Origin: [Clostridium] methylpentosum DSM 5476
GTDB lineage: Bacteria > Bacillota > Clostridia > Oscillospirales > Ruminococcaceae
Direction: 5' to 3'
Assembly: GCA_000158655.1 (NCBI GenBank)
Contig: EQ973340.1
Location: 29,822 to 87,287 of the forward strand
DNA length: 57,466 nt
The translations under genes were made by a program, and so were the position numbers. The notes below the pieces were generated by a model, which saw only the letters and a program-made list of their open reading frames with translations, made no database searches and was not told where the DNA came from. Below are positions 35,624-43,542 of this stretch, one piece after another (positions within the stretch are counted from its first letter, which is position 1; each line of letters starts with the position of its first letter).

Positions 35624-36170
35624 AGATATCGTGAAACCGACGGTCACGCTGGTCATCATCGCCCTGCTTGTCTCCGCTGTGGTCACGATTGTTTACAACA
35701 TCACCAAGGTGGATGAGGACGGGATGTCGGCCGACGCGATCGCCGCGGCGTCAGAGCTCCTCGGAACAGAAGAACTCGAGCCGGTCACCAGCAACGTCTT
35801 TACTGAAAATGTCAAGGCCGCCGCCAAAACAGCGGACGGTCAGTACGCGGTCAACGTCACTTCCAAGGGCTACGGCGGGCCAATCGAACTGCTCGTCGGA
35901 TTTGATGCGGACGGCAAGATCAAGGGCGTCAAAATCATCGCCGCCTCTGAGACCCCCGGTATCGGAAGCAACGTCACTGAAGGGGACTTTGTGAACCAGT
36001 TCGTCGGGCTGAGCGGCGAGATCGAGCTCGGCAAGAACGTCGACGGCGTGGCCGGTGCGACGATCTCCTCCAAAGCGGTCACCGCCGGCGTCAACGAGGC
36101 GTACCAGGCGTATGAGACGATCAAAGCCGGAGGAAACGCACAAGCCGCCGGGGAAGGGAGGAACGCCTAA
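35610..36170 (+). CDS. rnfG: Rnf complex subunit RnfG
   Basis: A 186-residue subunit with one N-terminal membrane helix (about 11-30) and an outward FMN-binding domain. The motif DGVAGATISSKAV (Asp145, Thr151) is the flavinylation site; TPGIGSNV precedes it, as usual. The Ala/Gly-rich tail is short. Its stop codon is directly followed by rnfE. It is a predicted ApbE substrate, like RnfD and the divergent lipoprotein at 30691-31167. Confidence 0.95.
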   Translation: MKVSRDIVKPTVTLVIIALLVSAVVTIVYNITKVDEDGMSADAIAAASELLGTEELEPVTSNVFTENVKAAAKTADGQYAVNVTSKGYGGPIELLVGFDADGKIKGVKIIAASETPGIGSNVTEGDFVNQFVGLSGEIELGKNVDGVAGATISSKAVTAGVNEAYQAYETIKAGGNAQAAGEGRNA

Positions 36171-36839
36171 ATGTCAAACATGAAAATTTTTCTCAACGGC
36201 CTGCTCAAGGAAAACCCGGTGCTGGTGCTCATGATCGGCATGTGCCCCTCTCTCGCCATCACCACCGCCGCGTTTAACGGCATCGGCATGGGCCTGGCGA
36301 CCACCTTTGTGTTGCTCGGCTCCAACGTGGTTATCTCGCTGCTCAAAAAAGTCATCCCCAAGGAGGTGCGCCTGCCTTCCTATATTGTCATCATCGCGGG
36401 CTTTGTCACCATCATCGGCTTTTTGCTCGAGCGGTATTTCCCAGATCTGAACAAATCGCTCGGCATGTACGTCGCGCTCATCGTCGTCAACTGCATCATA
36501 CTCATGCGGGCCGAGACGTTTGCGAGCAAAAACTCGGTCGGCAAGTCGGCGATTGACGCGCTCGGCTGCGGACTGGGCTTTACCCTCGCGCTCGTGGTCA
36601 TCGGTTCGATCCGGGAGATCCTCGGCGCTGGGAGTTGGTTTGGGATGCAGATTCTCCCCGAATCCATCCCGCCGATGACGATCTTTGTCAACCCCGCGGG
36701 CGGATTCTTTGTGCTCGGCATCGTCATCGCGGTGGTCAACCTCATCATGAACACCCGGGGCAGAAAGCCCAAGGTCAAAAGCTGTGAAACCTGCGGCGGC
36801 TGTACAGCCTGCAGCGGACAGGAAGGGGGAGCTGAATAA
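36171..36839 (+). CDS. rnfE: Rnf complex subunit RnfE
   Basis: A 222-residue integral membrane protein with six predicted helices, paired with RnfA in a pseudo-symmetric core. It shows ENPVLVLMIGMCPSLAITTAAFNGIGMG and GLGFTLALVVIGSIREILGAGS, typical of RnfE/NqrD. The C-terminal tail is unusual in carrying four Cys residues (SCETCGGCTACSG), a possible extra metal or cluster site on the cytoplasmic side. Its stop codon overlaps the rnfA start by one base. Confidence 0.95.
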   Translation: MSNMKIFLNGLLKENPVLVLMIGMCPSLAITTAAFNGIGMGLATTFVLLGSNVVISLLKKVIPKEVRLPSYIVIIAGFVTIIGFLLERYFPDLNKSLGMYVALIVVNCIILMRAETFASKNSVGKSAIDALGCGLGFTLALVVIGSIREILGAGSWFGMQILPESIPPMTIFVNPAGGFFVLGIVIAVVNLIMNTRGRKPKVKSCETCGGCTACSGQEGGAE

Positions 36840-37429
36840 TGCAGAACTTTTTACTCATCTTTTTCAGTGCCATCCTGGTCAACAACTTTGTCCTCTCGAA
36901 ATTCCTCGGCATCTGCCCCTTTCTCGGGGTCTCCAAAAAGCTGAATTCCGCCTTCGGGATGAGCGTGGCAGTCACCTTTGTTATGGTGATGTCCACCGCA
37001 ATCACCTACCCGATCTACAACGGACTCCTCGCTCCATTCGGGCTGGAATACCTCAACAAAATCGCCTTTATCCTCGTCATCGCGATGTTTGTCCAGCTGG
37101 TGGAAATCGTGATCAAGCGGTTTATGCCTCCGCTGTACACCTCGCTCGGCGTTTACCTGCCGCTCATCACCACCAACTGCGCGGTGCTCGGCGTGACGGT
37201 GCTCAATATCGACGAGGGTTACACCTTCTGGGAGTCGATCGTCAATTCGTTCGGCGCGGGCGTCGGCTTTTTGCTCGCGATGGTGCTCTTTAGCGGCATC
37301 CGGGAAAAACTTGAGCAGTCCAACATTCCCAAGGCGTTTAAAGGAATGCCCTCCACTCTGGTTGCGGCTTCTCTGCTCGCGGTCTCGTTTATGGGATTCA
37401 GCGGGATTGTCGAAAATATATTTGGTTAA
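36839..37429 (+). CDS. rnfA: Rnf complex subunit RnfA
   Basis: A 196-residue membrane subunit with six helices. NNFVLSKFLGICPFLGVSKK near the N terminus and YLPLITTNCAVLGVTVLN in the middle contain the conserved Cys residues that hold a membrane-buried iron-sulfur cluster with RnfE. The length is normal. It is followed 12 bases later by rnfB. Confidence 0.96.
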   Translation: MQNFLLIFFSAILVNNFVLSKFLGICPFLGVSKKLNSAFGMSVAVTFVMVMSTAITYPIYNGLLAPFGLEYLNKIAFILVIAMFVQLVEIVIKRFMPPLYTSLGVYLPLITTNCAVLGVTVLNIDEGYTFWESIVNSFGAGVGFLLAMVLFSGIREKLEQSNIPKAFKGMPSTLVAASLLAVSFMGFSGIVENIFG

Positions 37430-37441
37430 GGAGTAGGTCTG

Positions 37442-38233
37442 ATGTTTGAAGTGTATATTCTTCCCGTTCTCATCTTTGTCGTGCTCGGCCTGATCGCCGG
37501 CCTGCTCCTCTCGTTCGCCTCCGCCTATCTCGGAGTGAAAACCGACGAGAAGGAAGAGGCGGTGCGCAGTGCGCTGCCCGGCATCAACTGCGGGGCCTGC
37601 GGCTTCAGCGGCTGTGACGACTACGCCAAGGCCGTGGCGGGCGGAGAGAAAACCAATCTCTGTGTGCCGGGCGGTGGAAAGACCGCCCAGGATCTCGCCG
37701 CCATCATGGGAACCGAGGCGGAGGACGTCGAGAAAAACGTCGCAGTGGTCCGCTGCAACGGCATTCACGGCGCGACTGGAAAGAAATATGAGTACACCGG
37801 CACCCCGAGCTGCGCCGGGGCGAACAAGTACTATTCGGGGGACGGTCAGTGCCCCTATGGCTGCCTCGGCTATGGCGACTGCACCCACGCGTGTATTTTT
37901 GACGCGCTGCACGTCATCGACGGGGTGGCGTATGTCGATCCGGAAAAATGCACCGGCTGCGGCCAGTGCGCGCAGGAGTGTCCCAAAGGTTTGATCGACA
38001 TCAAGCCGCTGAGCAAGCCGGTGGTTGTGATCTGTGCGAGCCAGCAGAACGGCAAAAACACCCGTGCCGCCTGTACCAACGGGTGCATCGGCTGCCGCAA
38101 ATGCGAAAAAACCTGTCCCTACGATGCGATCCACGTGGACAATTTCCTCGCGCGGATTGATTATGAGAAATGCACCGCCTGCGGCAAATGCGTCGAAGTC
38201 TGCCCAGTGAGCTGCATCCATCGCTGCTATTAA
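37442..38233 (+). CDS. rnfB: Rnf complex subunit RnfB (ferredoxin-type)
   Basis: A 263-residue electron-entry subunit. One N-terminal helix anchors it; then comes the NCGACGFSGCDDYAKA cluster motif near 50, and several ferredoxin-like motifs: CTGCGQCAQECP, CIGCRKCEKTCP, and CTACGKCVEVCP. It accepts electrons from reduced ferredoxin, passing them toward RnfC and NAD+ while ions are pumped. It is the last gene of the cluster, with a terminator 20 bases on. Confidence 0.96.
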   Translation: MFEVYILPVLIFVVLGLIAGLLLSFASAYLGVKTDEKEEAVRSALPGINCGACGFSGCDDYAKAVAGGEKTNLCVPGGGKTAQDLAAIMGTEAEDVEKNVAVVRCNGIHGATGKKYEYTGTPSCAGANKYYSGDGQCPYGCLGYGDCTHACIFDALHVIDGVAYVDPEKCTGCGQCAQECPKGLIDIKPLSKPVVVICASQQNGKNTRAACTNGCIGCRKCEKTCPYDAIHVDNFLARIDYEKCTACGKCVEVCPVSCIHRCY

Positions 38234-38252
38234 GGAGAAAAAATAGAGAATC

Positions 38253-38292
38253 AAGGGATATCACCTTTTAGACGGTGATTCCCTTGTTTTTA
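38253..38292 (+). terminator. Terminator of the rnf operon
   Basis: AAGGGATATCACC and GGTGATTCCCTT form a stem with one mismatch around a short loop, followed by GTTTTTATT, 20 bases after the rnfB stop codon. Confidence 0.85.
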
Positions 38293-38354
38293 TTTCACGG
38301 TCTGGCGAAACAGGATCAATCCTTATGGAGCGCGGTCGGTGCCCGTAGTAAAAG

Positions 38355-38391
38355 TGGAGGGTACTGCTACCAAGCAGTACCCTCCATTTTT
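38355..38391. terminator. Second strong hairpin between rnfB and the XRE gene
   Basis: TGGAGGGTACTGCT pairs perfectly with AGCAGTACCCTCCA and is followed by TTTTT. It may be a backup terminator, and on the other strand it could end the XRE gene transcript that stops at 38422. Confidence 0.75.
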
Positions 38392-38421
38392 AGGATGATT
38401 AAGCAGAAATTATAAACCCTC

Positions 38422-38667
38422 TTATTTTATCTCATCAATCCAATAGGGGTGCGGATCATCAGTCAATTCCAGTAGATAGTCAACACTTGTTTTGTAAAAT
38501 AAAGCGAGTTTAACAATCAGCTTTATGGGAAATCTGCGTTTGCCAACTTCGTATTGGGCATATGTGCTTTGGCTGATTTGTAAGAGCCCCGCAATTTCGC
38601 CTTGGGTATAATCATGATCAATACGCAGGTTGCGAATTCTTTCATAGGGCAGTTTTTCTACTCTCAT
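38422..38667 (-). CDS. XRE-family transcriptional regulator
   Basis: An 81-residue DNA-binding protein consisting of one helix-turn-helix domain: IRNLRIDHDYTQGEIAGLLQISQSTYAQYEVGKR is the typical fold, with recognition helix QSTYAQYE; the tail adds LALFYKTSVDYLLELTD. No ligand domain. Such small regulators often repress their own gene; a GAGATA...TATCTC inverted repeat stands at 38707-38724, 40 bases upstream of the start. The target genes are unknown. Confidence 0.9.
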   Translation of the reverse strand: MRVEKLPYERIRNLRIDHDYTQGEIAGLLQISQSTYAQYEVGKRRFPIKLIVKLALFYKTSVDYLLELTDDPHPYWIDEIK

Positions 38668-38756
38668 TTTATCACCTCTGCACCAGTATAACTTATTTAG
38701 CCAAAAGAGATAGACTTTTATCTCAGATCAAGATAAAAAATGCGATCTTACAGTAA

Positions 38757-38794
38757 ATTAAAAGCGGTCGTTAAAAACAACGACCGCTTTTATT
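38757..38794. terminator. Bidirectional terminator after the reverse rubrerythrin gene
   Basis: AAAGCGGTCGTT and AACGACCGCTTT form a perfect stem around an AAAAAC loop, with T-runs on both strands. Confidence 0.85.
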
Positions 38795-38855
38795 TCAGTT
38801 AAAGGTGATAGGTATTCGCTACCTGCTATAAAAAGAAGGCTGCTATGTAAGTGGT

Positions 38856-39395
38856 TTAGAAATAGCGTTTCAGGAGGCCTTTGAAGCCTGCGCCGTGGCG
38901 CGCTTCGTCTTTTGCCATCTCGTGGACGGTGTCGTGAATCGCATCGTAGTTGAGCTCTTTGGCGCGTTTTGCGAGCTCGAGCTTGCCAGCGCATGCGCCT
39001 GTCTCAGCCTCGCAGCGCAGCTCGAGGTTTTTCTTGGTGCTGTTTGTGACGCACTCGCCGAGGAGTTCCGCAAATTTTGCTGCGTGCTCTGCTTCCTCGA
39101 ATGCATATCTCTTGTATGCGTCTGCGATTTCCGGATAGCCTTCGCGCTCTGCCTGGCGGCTCATCGCGAGGTACATGCCGACTTCGGTGCACTCGCCGTT
39201 GAAGTTTGCAACGAGACCCTCGTAGACTTCTTTGTCAATGCCCTGTGCGATGCCGACTTCGTGCTCGCAAGCAAAACCAGCGGCCTCTGCCTGCTCGGTG
39301 AATTTAGAACCCGGCGCCTTGCACTGGGGGCAGAACTCCGGCGGCTGATCTCCTTCGTGAACGTAACCACAGACTGGGCAAACCCATTTTTTCAT
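38856..39395 (-). CDS. Reverse rubrerythrin-type peroxide/oxygen-defence protein
   Basis: A 179-residue non-heme iron protein. The rubredoxin domain is at the N terminus ([10 protein letters not shown] and CPQCKAPG), followed by the four-helix ferritin-like di-iron domain ([51 protein letters not shown]). This order is opposite to classical rubrerythrin and defines reverse rubrerythrins, which in clostridia reduce hydrogen peroxide and oxygen using NADH-derived electrons. The start at 39395 has GGAGG eight bases upstream. A consensus promoter and an inverted repeat lie in the leader. Confidence 0.95.
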   Translation of the reverse strand: MKKWVCPVCGYVHEGDQPPEFCPQCKAPGSKFTEQAEAAGFACEHEVGIAQGIDKEVYEGLVANFNGECTEVGMYLAMSRQAEREGYPEIADAYKRYAFEEAEHAAKFAELLGECVTNSTKKNLELRCEAETGACAGKLELAKRAKELNYDAIHDTVHEMAKDEARHGAGFKGLLKRYF

Positions 39396-39801
39396 GATAA
39401 ATTCCTCCATTAAAATAAATTTTTAGCCTGGAGCAATTGGCGAATACAATGACACAAGTTCGGCGGAAAAAATGGCGCGGAAACGGCGTTGTCGTTTTTG
39501 GCGGCCTCCGTCTTGTTCCACACTATTTTTCCTCGCCTCCTTTTGTGCCATTCTACTCACTGATTGCTCTAAGACGGCTGTTGTTTGCTTCATAAATCAG
39601 TAACGATTCCTGTTACTGACTCTATTATATCCTGATCTTTCCAGTTTGTCAAGTATTTTTCAAAAAAAATTTCATTCGGCTAATTTACGTGCAAAATCCA
39701 CCGGAAAACCGATGGATTTTGACTGTATGGTTTGAAAAGTACAACGACTTCGTGAAGCGAACGTTTTGAGGACCGGGGGTATCCCAGTCAATCCGCATTG
39801 G
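39396..39801. other. Region upstream of the reverse rubrerythrin gene
   Basis: No gene was found in these 406 bases. They contain the rubrerythrin promoter and operator-like repeat, a leader of over 200 bases, and at about 39695-39722 a hairpin (AAAATCCACCGG, AAAA, CCGATGGATTTT) followed by GACTG, which resembles the IS200-like relic ends at 1-70 and 23253-23320. The hairpin could also terminate the ABC operon from the right. Confidence 0.5.
39598..39652 (-). promoter_or_regulatory. Consensus promoter and operator-like repeat of the reverse rubrerythrin gene
   Basis: On the minus strand TTGACA and TATAAT match the consensus exactly with a 17-base spacer (39624-39652). A perfect inverted repeat CAGTAAC, seven bases, GTTACTG at 39598-39618 overlaps the expected start point. 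A strong promoter with a repressor site there would fit a peroxide- or oxygen-induced gene. The repressor is unknown; it is not an obvious PerR box. Confidence 0.75.
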
Positions 39802-41043
39802 TTAGGATTTTGTCCGCAGCATCTGAAACACTGCGCTGAGCTTAGGCGGTGTGCCATAGAGCAGCACGCCGAGCCGGTAGATCTTCGCGCTGAGCCAGCC
39901 CACCGCGCCGATGGCGAGCGTGTTGATCAGGATGGAGAGCAGGATCTGCACCATGCTTACATCTGTCATGCAGATGCGTCCGAACATCACGGTGGGGGAG
40001 ATAAACGGAATGAAGGAGCAGACAACGCTGAGGGTAGAATTCGGATCCGCCATGGTGAGGAAGCCGAGCAGAAAGCTCACAATGAGCAGGAGGATCACCG
40101 GCATGGAAGTGGTGTTGATATCCTCCACCCGGCTGGCGAGCGAGCCAATCGCCCCGAAGAGAAAGCCGTAGATGAAGAACCCGAGGATATAAAAGATCAC
40201 CATGTAGAGGATGGGCCCGGCCGACTGCCCAAAGATGGTGTTGATCACGTCAAACTGGCCGTAGGAGCCCTTGTTGAGCGAGTAGAACAGATAGGACGCG
40301 CCGATGAGAACCGCGATCTGGGTGAGTCCCGCAAGACAGGAGCCGATGACCTTGCCAAACATCAGGTTGAGCGGCTTTGCGTGGGTGATGAGCATTTCCA
40401 TGGCGCGGGAACTCTTTTCCCCCGCCACTGCTGTTGCGACGAGCTGGCCGTACATCATGATGCTCATGTAAAGAAGGAAAATGAGCACATAGGCGAGAAA
40501 ATAGGAGGAACCGAAGCTCTTGCCCGTCTCGACGACGTTGAATTCCACCTGGTGGCTCATGACCTGTGCGCTATCCTGCGGGGTTACCCCGAGCTCGGAG
40601 AGCTGGGTGACCTTGTAGGCGCTGTTGAAAAACGCCTCAAGCTGGCTGGTAAAGCCCGAGAACATCGAGTCCTGCTCCTGCAGGAGCTTAAAGCTGTCGG
40701 GGGATTCGATGAGCACTGCGGCCCGGATCTCCCCGTTGTTGATGCGATCGGTAAGCTGCTGTTCGGTTTTGTCCTCAAAAGCAAATGTATATTGTCCCCC
40801 GAACGCCCCGCTGTAAAGCTGAGGATCGCTGTAACGGCCGGTTTTATCGGCGATCACAATCGTCTCGGTTTCTTCTGTCTGCTGGGTGGAGGAATCTTTG
40901 TCAGAGGAAAACATGCCGGTGATGCTCGGCAGGCTCAGCAGAAAAGCGATGAGAATCACGCCGATGACTGTGACAATTCGGAACACCTTGTTTTTGAGGT
41001 ATTCGGTGTATTCAAATTTCAGGATGGTGAAAAACTGTTTCAT
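39802..41043 (-). CDS. ABC-2-type permease (NatB-like)
   Basis: A 413-residue membrane protein: one helix near the N terminus (20-40), a large extracellular domain (to about 175), then five or six helices. GEKSSRAMEMLITHAKPLNLMFGKVIGSCLAGLTQI is typical of NatB-like ABC-2 exporters. Partner of the ATPase upstream, whose stop codon overlaps this start by 4 bases. NatAB-type systems export sodium ions or toxic compounds; the substrate here cannot be read from sequence. Confidence 0.88.
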   Translation of the reverse strand: MKQFFTILKFEYTEYLKNKVFRIVTVIGVILIAFLLSLPSITGMFSSDKDSSTQQTEETETIVIADKTGRYSDPQLYSGAFGGQYTFAFEDKTEQQLTDRINNGEIRAAVLIESPDSFKLLQEQDSMFSGFTSQLEAFFNSAYKVTQLSELGVTPQDSAQVMSHQVEFNVVETGKSFGSSYFLAYVLIFLLYMSIMMYGQLVATAVAGEKSSRAMEMLITHAKPLNLMFGKVIGSCLAGLTQIAVLIGASYLFYSLNKGSYGQFDVINTIFGQSAGPILYMVIFYILGFFIYGFLFGAIGSLASRVEDINTTSMPVILLLIVSFLLGFLTMADPNSTLSVVCSFIPFISPTVMFGRICMTDVSMVQILLSILINTLAIGAVGWLSAKIYRLGVLLYGTPPKLSAVFQMLRTKS

Positions 41044-41933
41044 ATCGTGCTCCCCGCCTTTTTCACAAAGATTTCTTCCAGGGTTGGTTCGACCACTTCA
41101 AATTTCAGGATGTGCAAATTTTTCGACACGAGCTCCCTCAGCAGGGCGTCTTTCTCTGAAAGGTTGCGCAGGGTGACTATCCATCCGTCCCCATTGGGGG
41201 AGGCATGCAGTGCGCTGCTGAAGAGCTCGGGCGCAGCCTTTTCTTCGAGCTCGATGTAGAGCTGGTCTCGCGCAGAATTTCGTTTGATCTCTTTGAGGTT
41301 GCCATCGAGTACGATGCGGCCCCCGTTGAGGATGGCGATGTTCTCACAGAATTCTTCTATGTACCCCATTTGATGGCTCGAAAAAAGGACGATTTTGTCC
41401 TGCGCCACCTGCTCTTTGACAATGTCTTTGAGCAGCTGGGCGTTGACCGGGTCGAGGCCGGAAAACGGCTCGTCGAGGATTAGAATCTGCGGGTTTCCGA
41501 TCAGGGTCGCCGCCAGCTGGATTTTCTGTTGATTGCCTTTGGAGAGGGTTTCGAGCCGCTTGTTGTAGTAGTCGGCAAGCCCCACCCGGTCGAGCAACTG
41601 TTTCGCCTGGCTTGCCGCTTCGTTCTTGGTGAGTCCCATCAGCGCGCCGATGTAGCACAGCTGGGTGCCGATCGGCTTTTTGGGATACAGCCCGCGCTCC
41701 TCAGGGAGATAACCAATTTTGATTTTGCCGCGGTCGATCGGACGGCCGTCGAGCAGCACCTCGCCGCTCTCCGCCGGGAAGATCCCCATAATGATGCGAA
41801 TTGTCGTCGTTTTGCCCGCCCCGTTTCGGCCGAGCAAGCCGAGCGCGCGGCCGCTTTCTGCTGTCAAGCTGACTCCATTCAGAACGTGTTTTTCGCCAAA
41901 GCTTTTGTCGATCGATTTGATTTCGAGTTTCAT
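41040..41933 (-). CDS. ABC transporter ATP-binding protein (NatA-like)
   Basis: A 297-residue ATPase. Walker A is GLLGRNGAGKTTTIRI near 40, the signature LSKGNQQKIQLAATLIGNPQILILDEPF (signature motif variant LSKGN-Q, Walker B, near 150) and H-loop FSSHQMGYIEEF follow. The C-terminal 80 residues are the DUF4162-like extension of NatA-type ATPases. It follows the DUF3169 gene by 9 bases and overlaps the permease gene by 4 bases, so it is translated as part of one operon. Confidence 0.93.
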   Translation of the reverse strand: MKLEIKSIDKSFGEKHVLNGVSLTAESGRALGLLGRNGAGKTTTIRIIMGIFPAESGEVLLDGRPIDRGKIKIGYLPEERGLYPKKPIGTQLCYIGALMGLTKNEAASQAKQLLDRVGLADYYNKRLETLSKGNQQKIQLAATLIGNPQILILDEPFSGLDPVNAQLLKDIVKEQVAQDKIVLFSSHQMGYIEEFCENIAILNGGRIVLDGNLKEIKRNSARDQLYIELEEKAAPELFSSALHASPNGDGWIVTLRNLSEKDALLRELVSKNLHILKFEVVEPTLEEIFVKKAGSTI

Positions 41934-41942
41934 AATTTCCTC

Positions 41943-42668
41943 CTATTCGAGATTCTCTCCGTTGGAGAGCTTGCGTGAAACAACCAGGGTGTAGACATTG
42001 ATGAAAAGCCAGATGGCGGCCAGCACAAGCTGGGGGAGCACTCCAATGGGGAAAGTAATGCCGAGGAGCATAAACAGGACAAACAGCCCGAGGATCACAT
42101 ACCGCAGCGCGTTGAGCGTCTTGTAGGACGTGATGTAGGTGACCTTCCGTTCGAGTTCGTCACAGCTGTCGATCCACTGTTCAGAGAATTTGATCGAAAG
42201 AGGATCGCCCTTTCGCTTGGGGTAGATGTTTTTGACCAGCCGTATGTAGGTTATTTCCATAACAAATGCGCAGGCGCAGGCAATGAGGAAAATCAGAGTT
42301 TCCCAGCCGCGGATTTCTGTCTGTACAGCGAGGGAAAAGAGGACGAACATGATGATGTATAGGCTGGAGTTGATGACGATGCCGATGTCGAGCCAGGGGG
42401 CGATTTTGGCGTCAATCCGGTCGTAATCCTCTGCATAGAGCCGTCTGCGCCGCTGGCAGACCAAGTAGATCGCAAGGCTTCCGGCGAACAGCAGGGCAAA
42501 GCACACGATCTGTATTGCCAAAATATTGCTGAACAGCCAGTTGTAGACCGTTTCAAACAGCCAGGCCAGGGAGTGGTCGTTGAGCCCAATGACAACGGCG
42601 AGCACGCCGCCGCAGAACCCGCACACAGTCAGCATGAGAACAAAGCCTATAATAGATGATTTTTTCAT
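41943..42668 (-). CDS. DUF3169-like membrane protein
   Basis: A 241-residue protein with six likely membrane helices in pairs (about 8-30, 48-70, 96-113, 123-143, 187-205, 210-230) and a charged middle loop (KRKGDPLSIKFSEQWIDSCDE). It resembles the DUF3169 family, whose genes often lie between an XRE regulator and an ABC exporter, as here. Function unknown; it may modulate the exporter or sense its substrate. It overlaps the regulator gene by 4 bases. Confidence 0.75.
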   Translation of the reverse strand: MKKSSIIGFVLMLTVCGFCGGVLAVVIGLNDHSLAWLFETVYNWLFSNILAIQIVCFALLFAGSLAIYLVCQRRRRLYAEDYDRIDAKIAPWLDIGIVINSSLYIIMFVLFSLAVQTEIRGWETLIFLIACACAFVMEITYIRLVKNIYPKRKGDPLSIKFSEQWIDSCDELERKVTYITSYKTLNALRYVILGLFVLFMLLGITFPIGVLPQLVLAAIWLFINVYTLVVSRKLSNGENLE

Positions 42669-42877
42669 GAATCTTCTTCCTCCTGCAGCTCGAAAACTTC
42701 CTCCACTCGCACTTCTAAAATGCGGGCGAGTGTCAGCGCAAGGGTGATGGATGGAGAGTAATTGCCCCGTTCGATCAGGCTGATGGTCTGACGGGACACA
42801 TCCGCGCGGTCTGCGAGCTCGGACTGGTTGAGCCCGTGTCGGGCGCGCAGCTCCTTGAGATGATTTTTGAGAATCAT
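42665..42877 (-). CDS. XRE-family repressor of the ABC operon
   Basis: A 70-residue helix-turn-helix protein (RARHGLNQSELADRADVSRQTISLIERGNYSPSITLALTLARIL), the compact YozG/YgzD-like type that precedes membrane and ABC genes. It is first in the operon; AGGAGGTGACC stands before the start. A 28-base near-palindrome overlaps the promoter -35, so self-repression is likely. Confidence 0.93.
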   Translation of the reverse strand: MILKNHLKELRARHGLNQSELADRADVSRQTISLIERGNYSPSITLALTLARILEVRVEEVFELQEEEDS

Positions 42878-42899
42878 CTGGTCACCTCCTGTTGCTCTG

Positions 42900-42945
42900 A
42901 TTATAAAGGATTCTTGTCATTTTGTCAAATATATTTGTCAAAATG
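42900..42945 (-). promoter_or_regulatory. Promoter and palindromic operator of the XRE-ABC operon
   Basis: On the minus strand TTGACA and TATAAT are exact consensus with a 17-base spacer (42900-42928). A 28-base sequence, CATTTTG-CAAATATATTTG-CAAAATG with only two non-palindromic central bases per arm, lies at 42918-42945 and covers the -35. This is the expected site for the small XRE repressor encoded first in the operon. Confidence 0.85.
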
Positions 42946-43180
42946 AATAGGAAAGTTTACCTCGCAGGGCGGAAAACTCTATTGCAGTAGGTTGTTTTGC
43001 ACTGTCCGCGCAGCTGGAAAGAACCAGCTTGGTTCCACGCAGGTCGTACATCCCGCCCGCTGTCCTGAAGCCTATGGATGCGTGGGCCAGCCCGCTGCAT
43101 CCATGTGAGTATATGTGCAGAACTTGCCATCTGCGACAGGATCACCGGAGTGCGGTGCGCACGGGCCTTGAAAAAACACA

Positions 43181-43210
43181 TAAAAATAGGGCGGAGTATG
43201 ACACCGCCCT
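43181..43210 (-). terminator. Minus-strand terminator downstream of the SOD-like gene
   Basis: AGGGCGG and CCGCCCT form a stem around TGTCATACT on the minus strand, followed by ATTTTTATG. It lies 330 bases beyond the end of the SOD-like gene, so that transcript may have a long tail or carry an unnoticed gene. Confidence 0.7.
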
Positions 43211-43542
43211 GATTCTGTCTGTTGTTTTCAATCCCTGGTACTGCCGGGGAAGACAATAGGCTGTAACGTCAGGCGCCCCACGGGGGAGAAGAGACCTTTG
43301 GCAGCAGCCGACAGCCGTTTCCGAGTTGTGGGAAGTGTGAGGCGGCGCCCCTTGAGAGGCTATGTCGGCATGAAGTTTGTGCATCCCATCCGTTTACAGG
43401 CGGTACTGATTTGCCGCCACATCCTCTTTTTGTGCCGGAACCCGCAATTCCATGCAAGACGGCGCTGTCACCCGGGGGCCAGCACTGCCCTGTTTTTTCG
43501 CAGGCAACAACAGGATGGAGAACCTTTGCACCCCGTTGTTTG

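Larger units (their letters stand above)
42878..43542. other. Intergenic region with promoter, terminator and unassigned sequence
   Basis: These 665 bases hold the ABC operon promoter/operator at one end and a minus-strand terminator at 43181-43210. The stretch 43211-43542, directly downstream of the SOD-like gene, has open frames on both strands but none with recognisable sequence or ribosome site. A hairpin-like CCCTGG-TACTGCCGGGG near 43230 resembles the IS200-like hairpin at 23071. Confidence 0.5.

Noticed and set aside
36851-38254. 467-codon minus-strand frame opposite rnfA and rnfB
   Set aside because: Both strands stay open due to codon bias; rnfA and rnfB are unmistakable on the plus strand.
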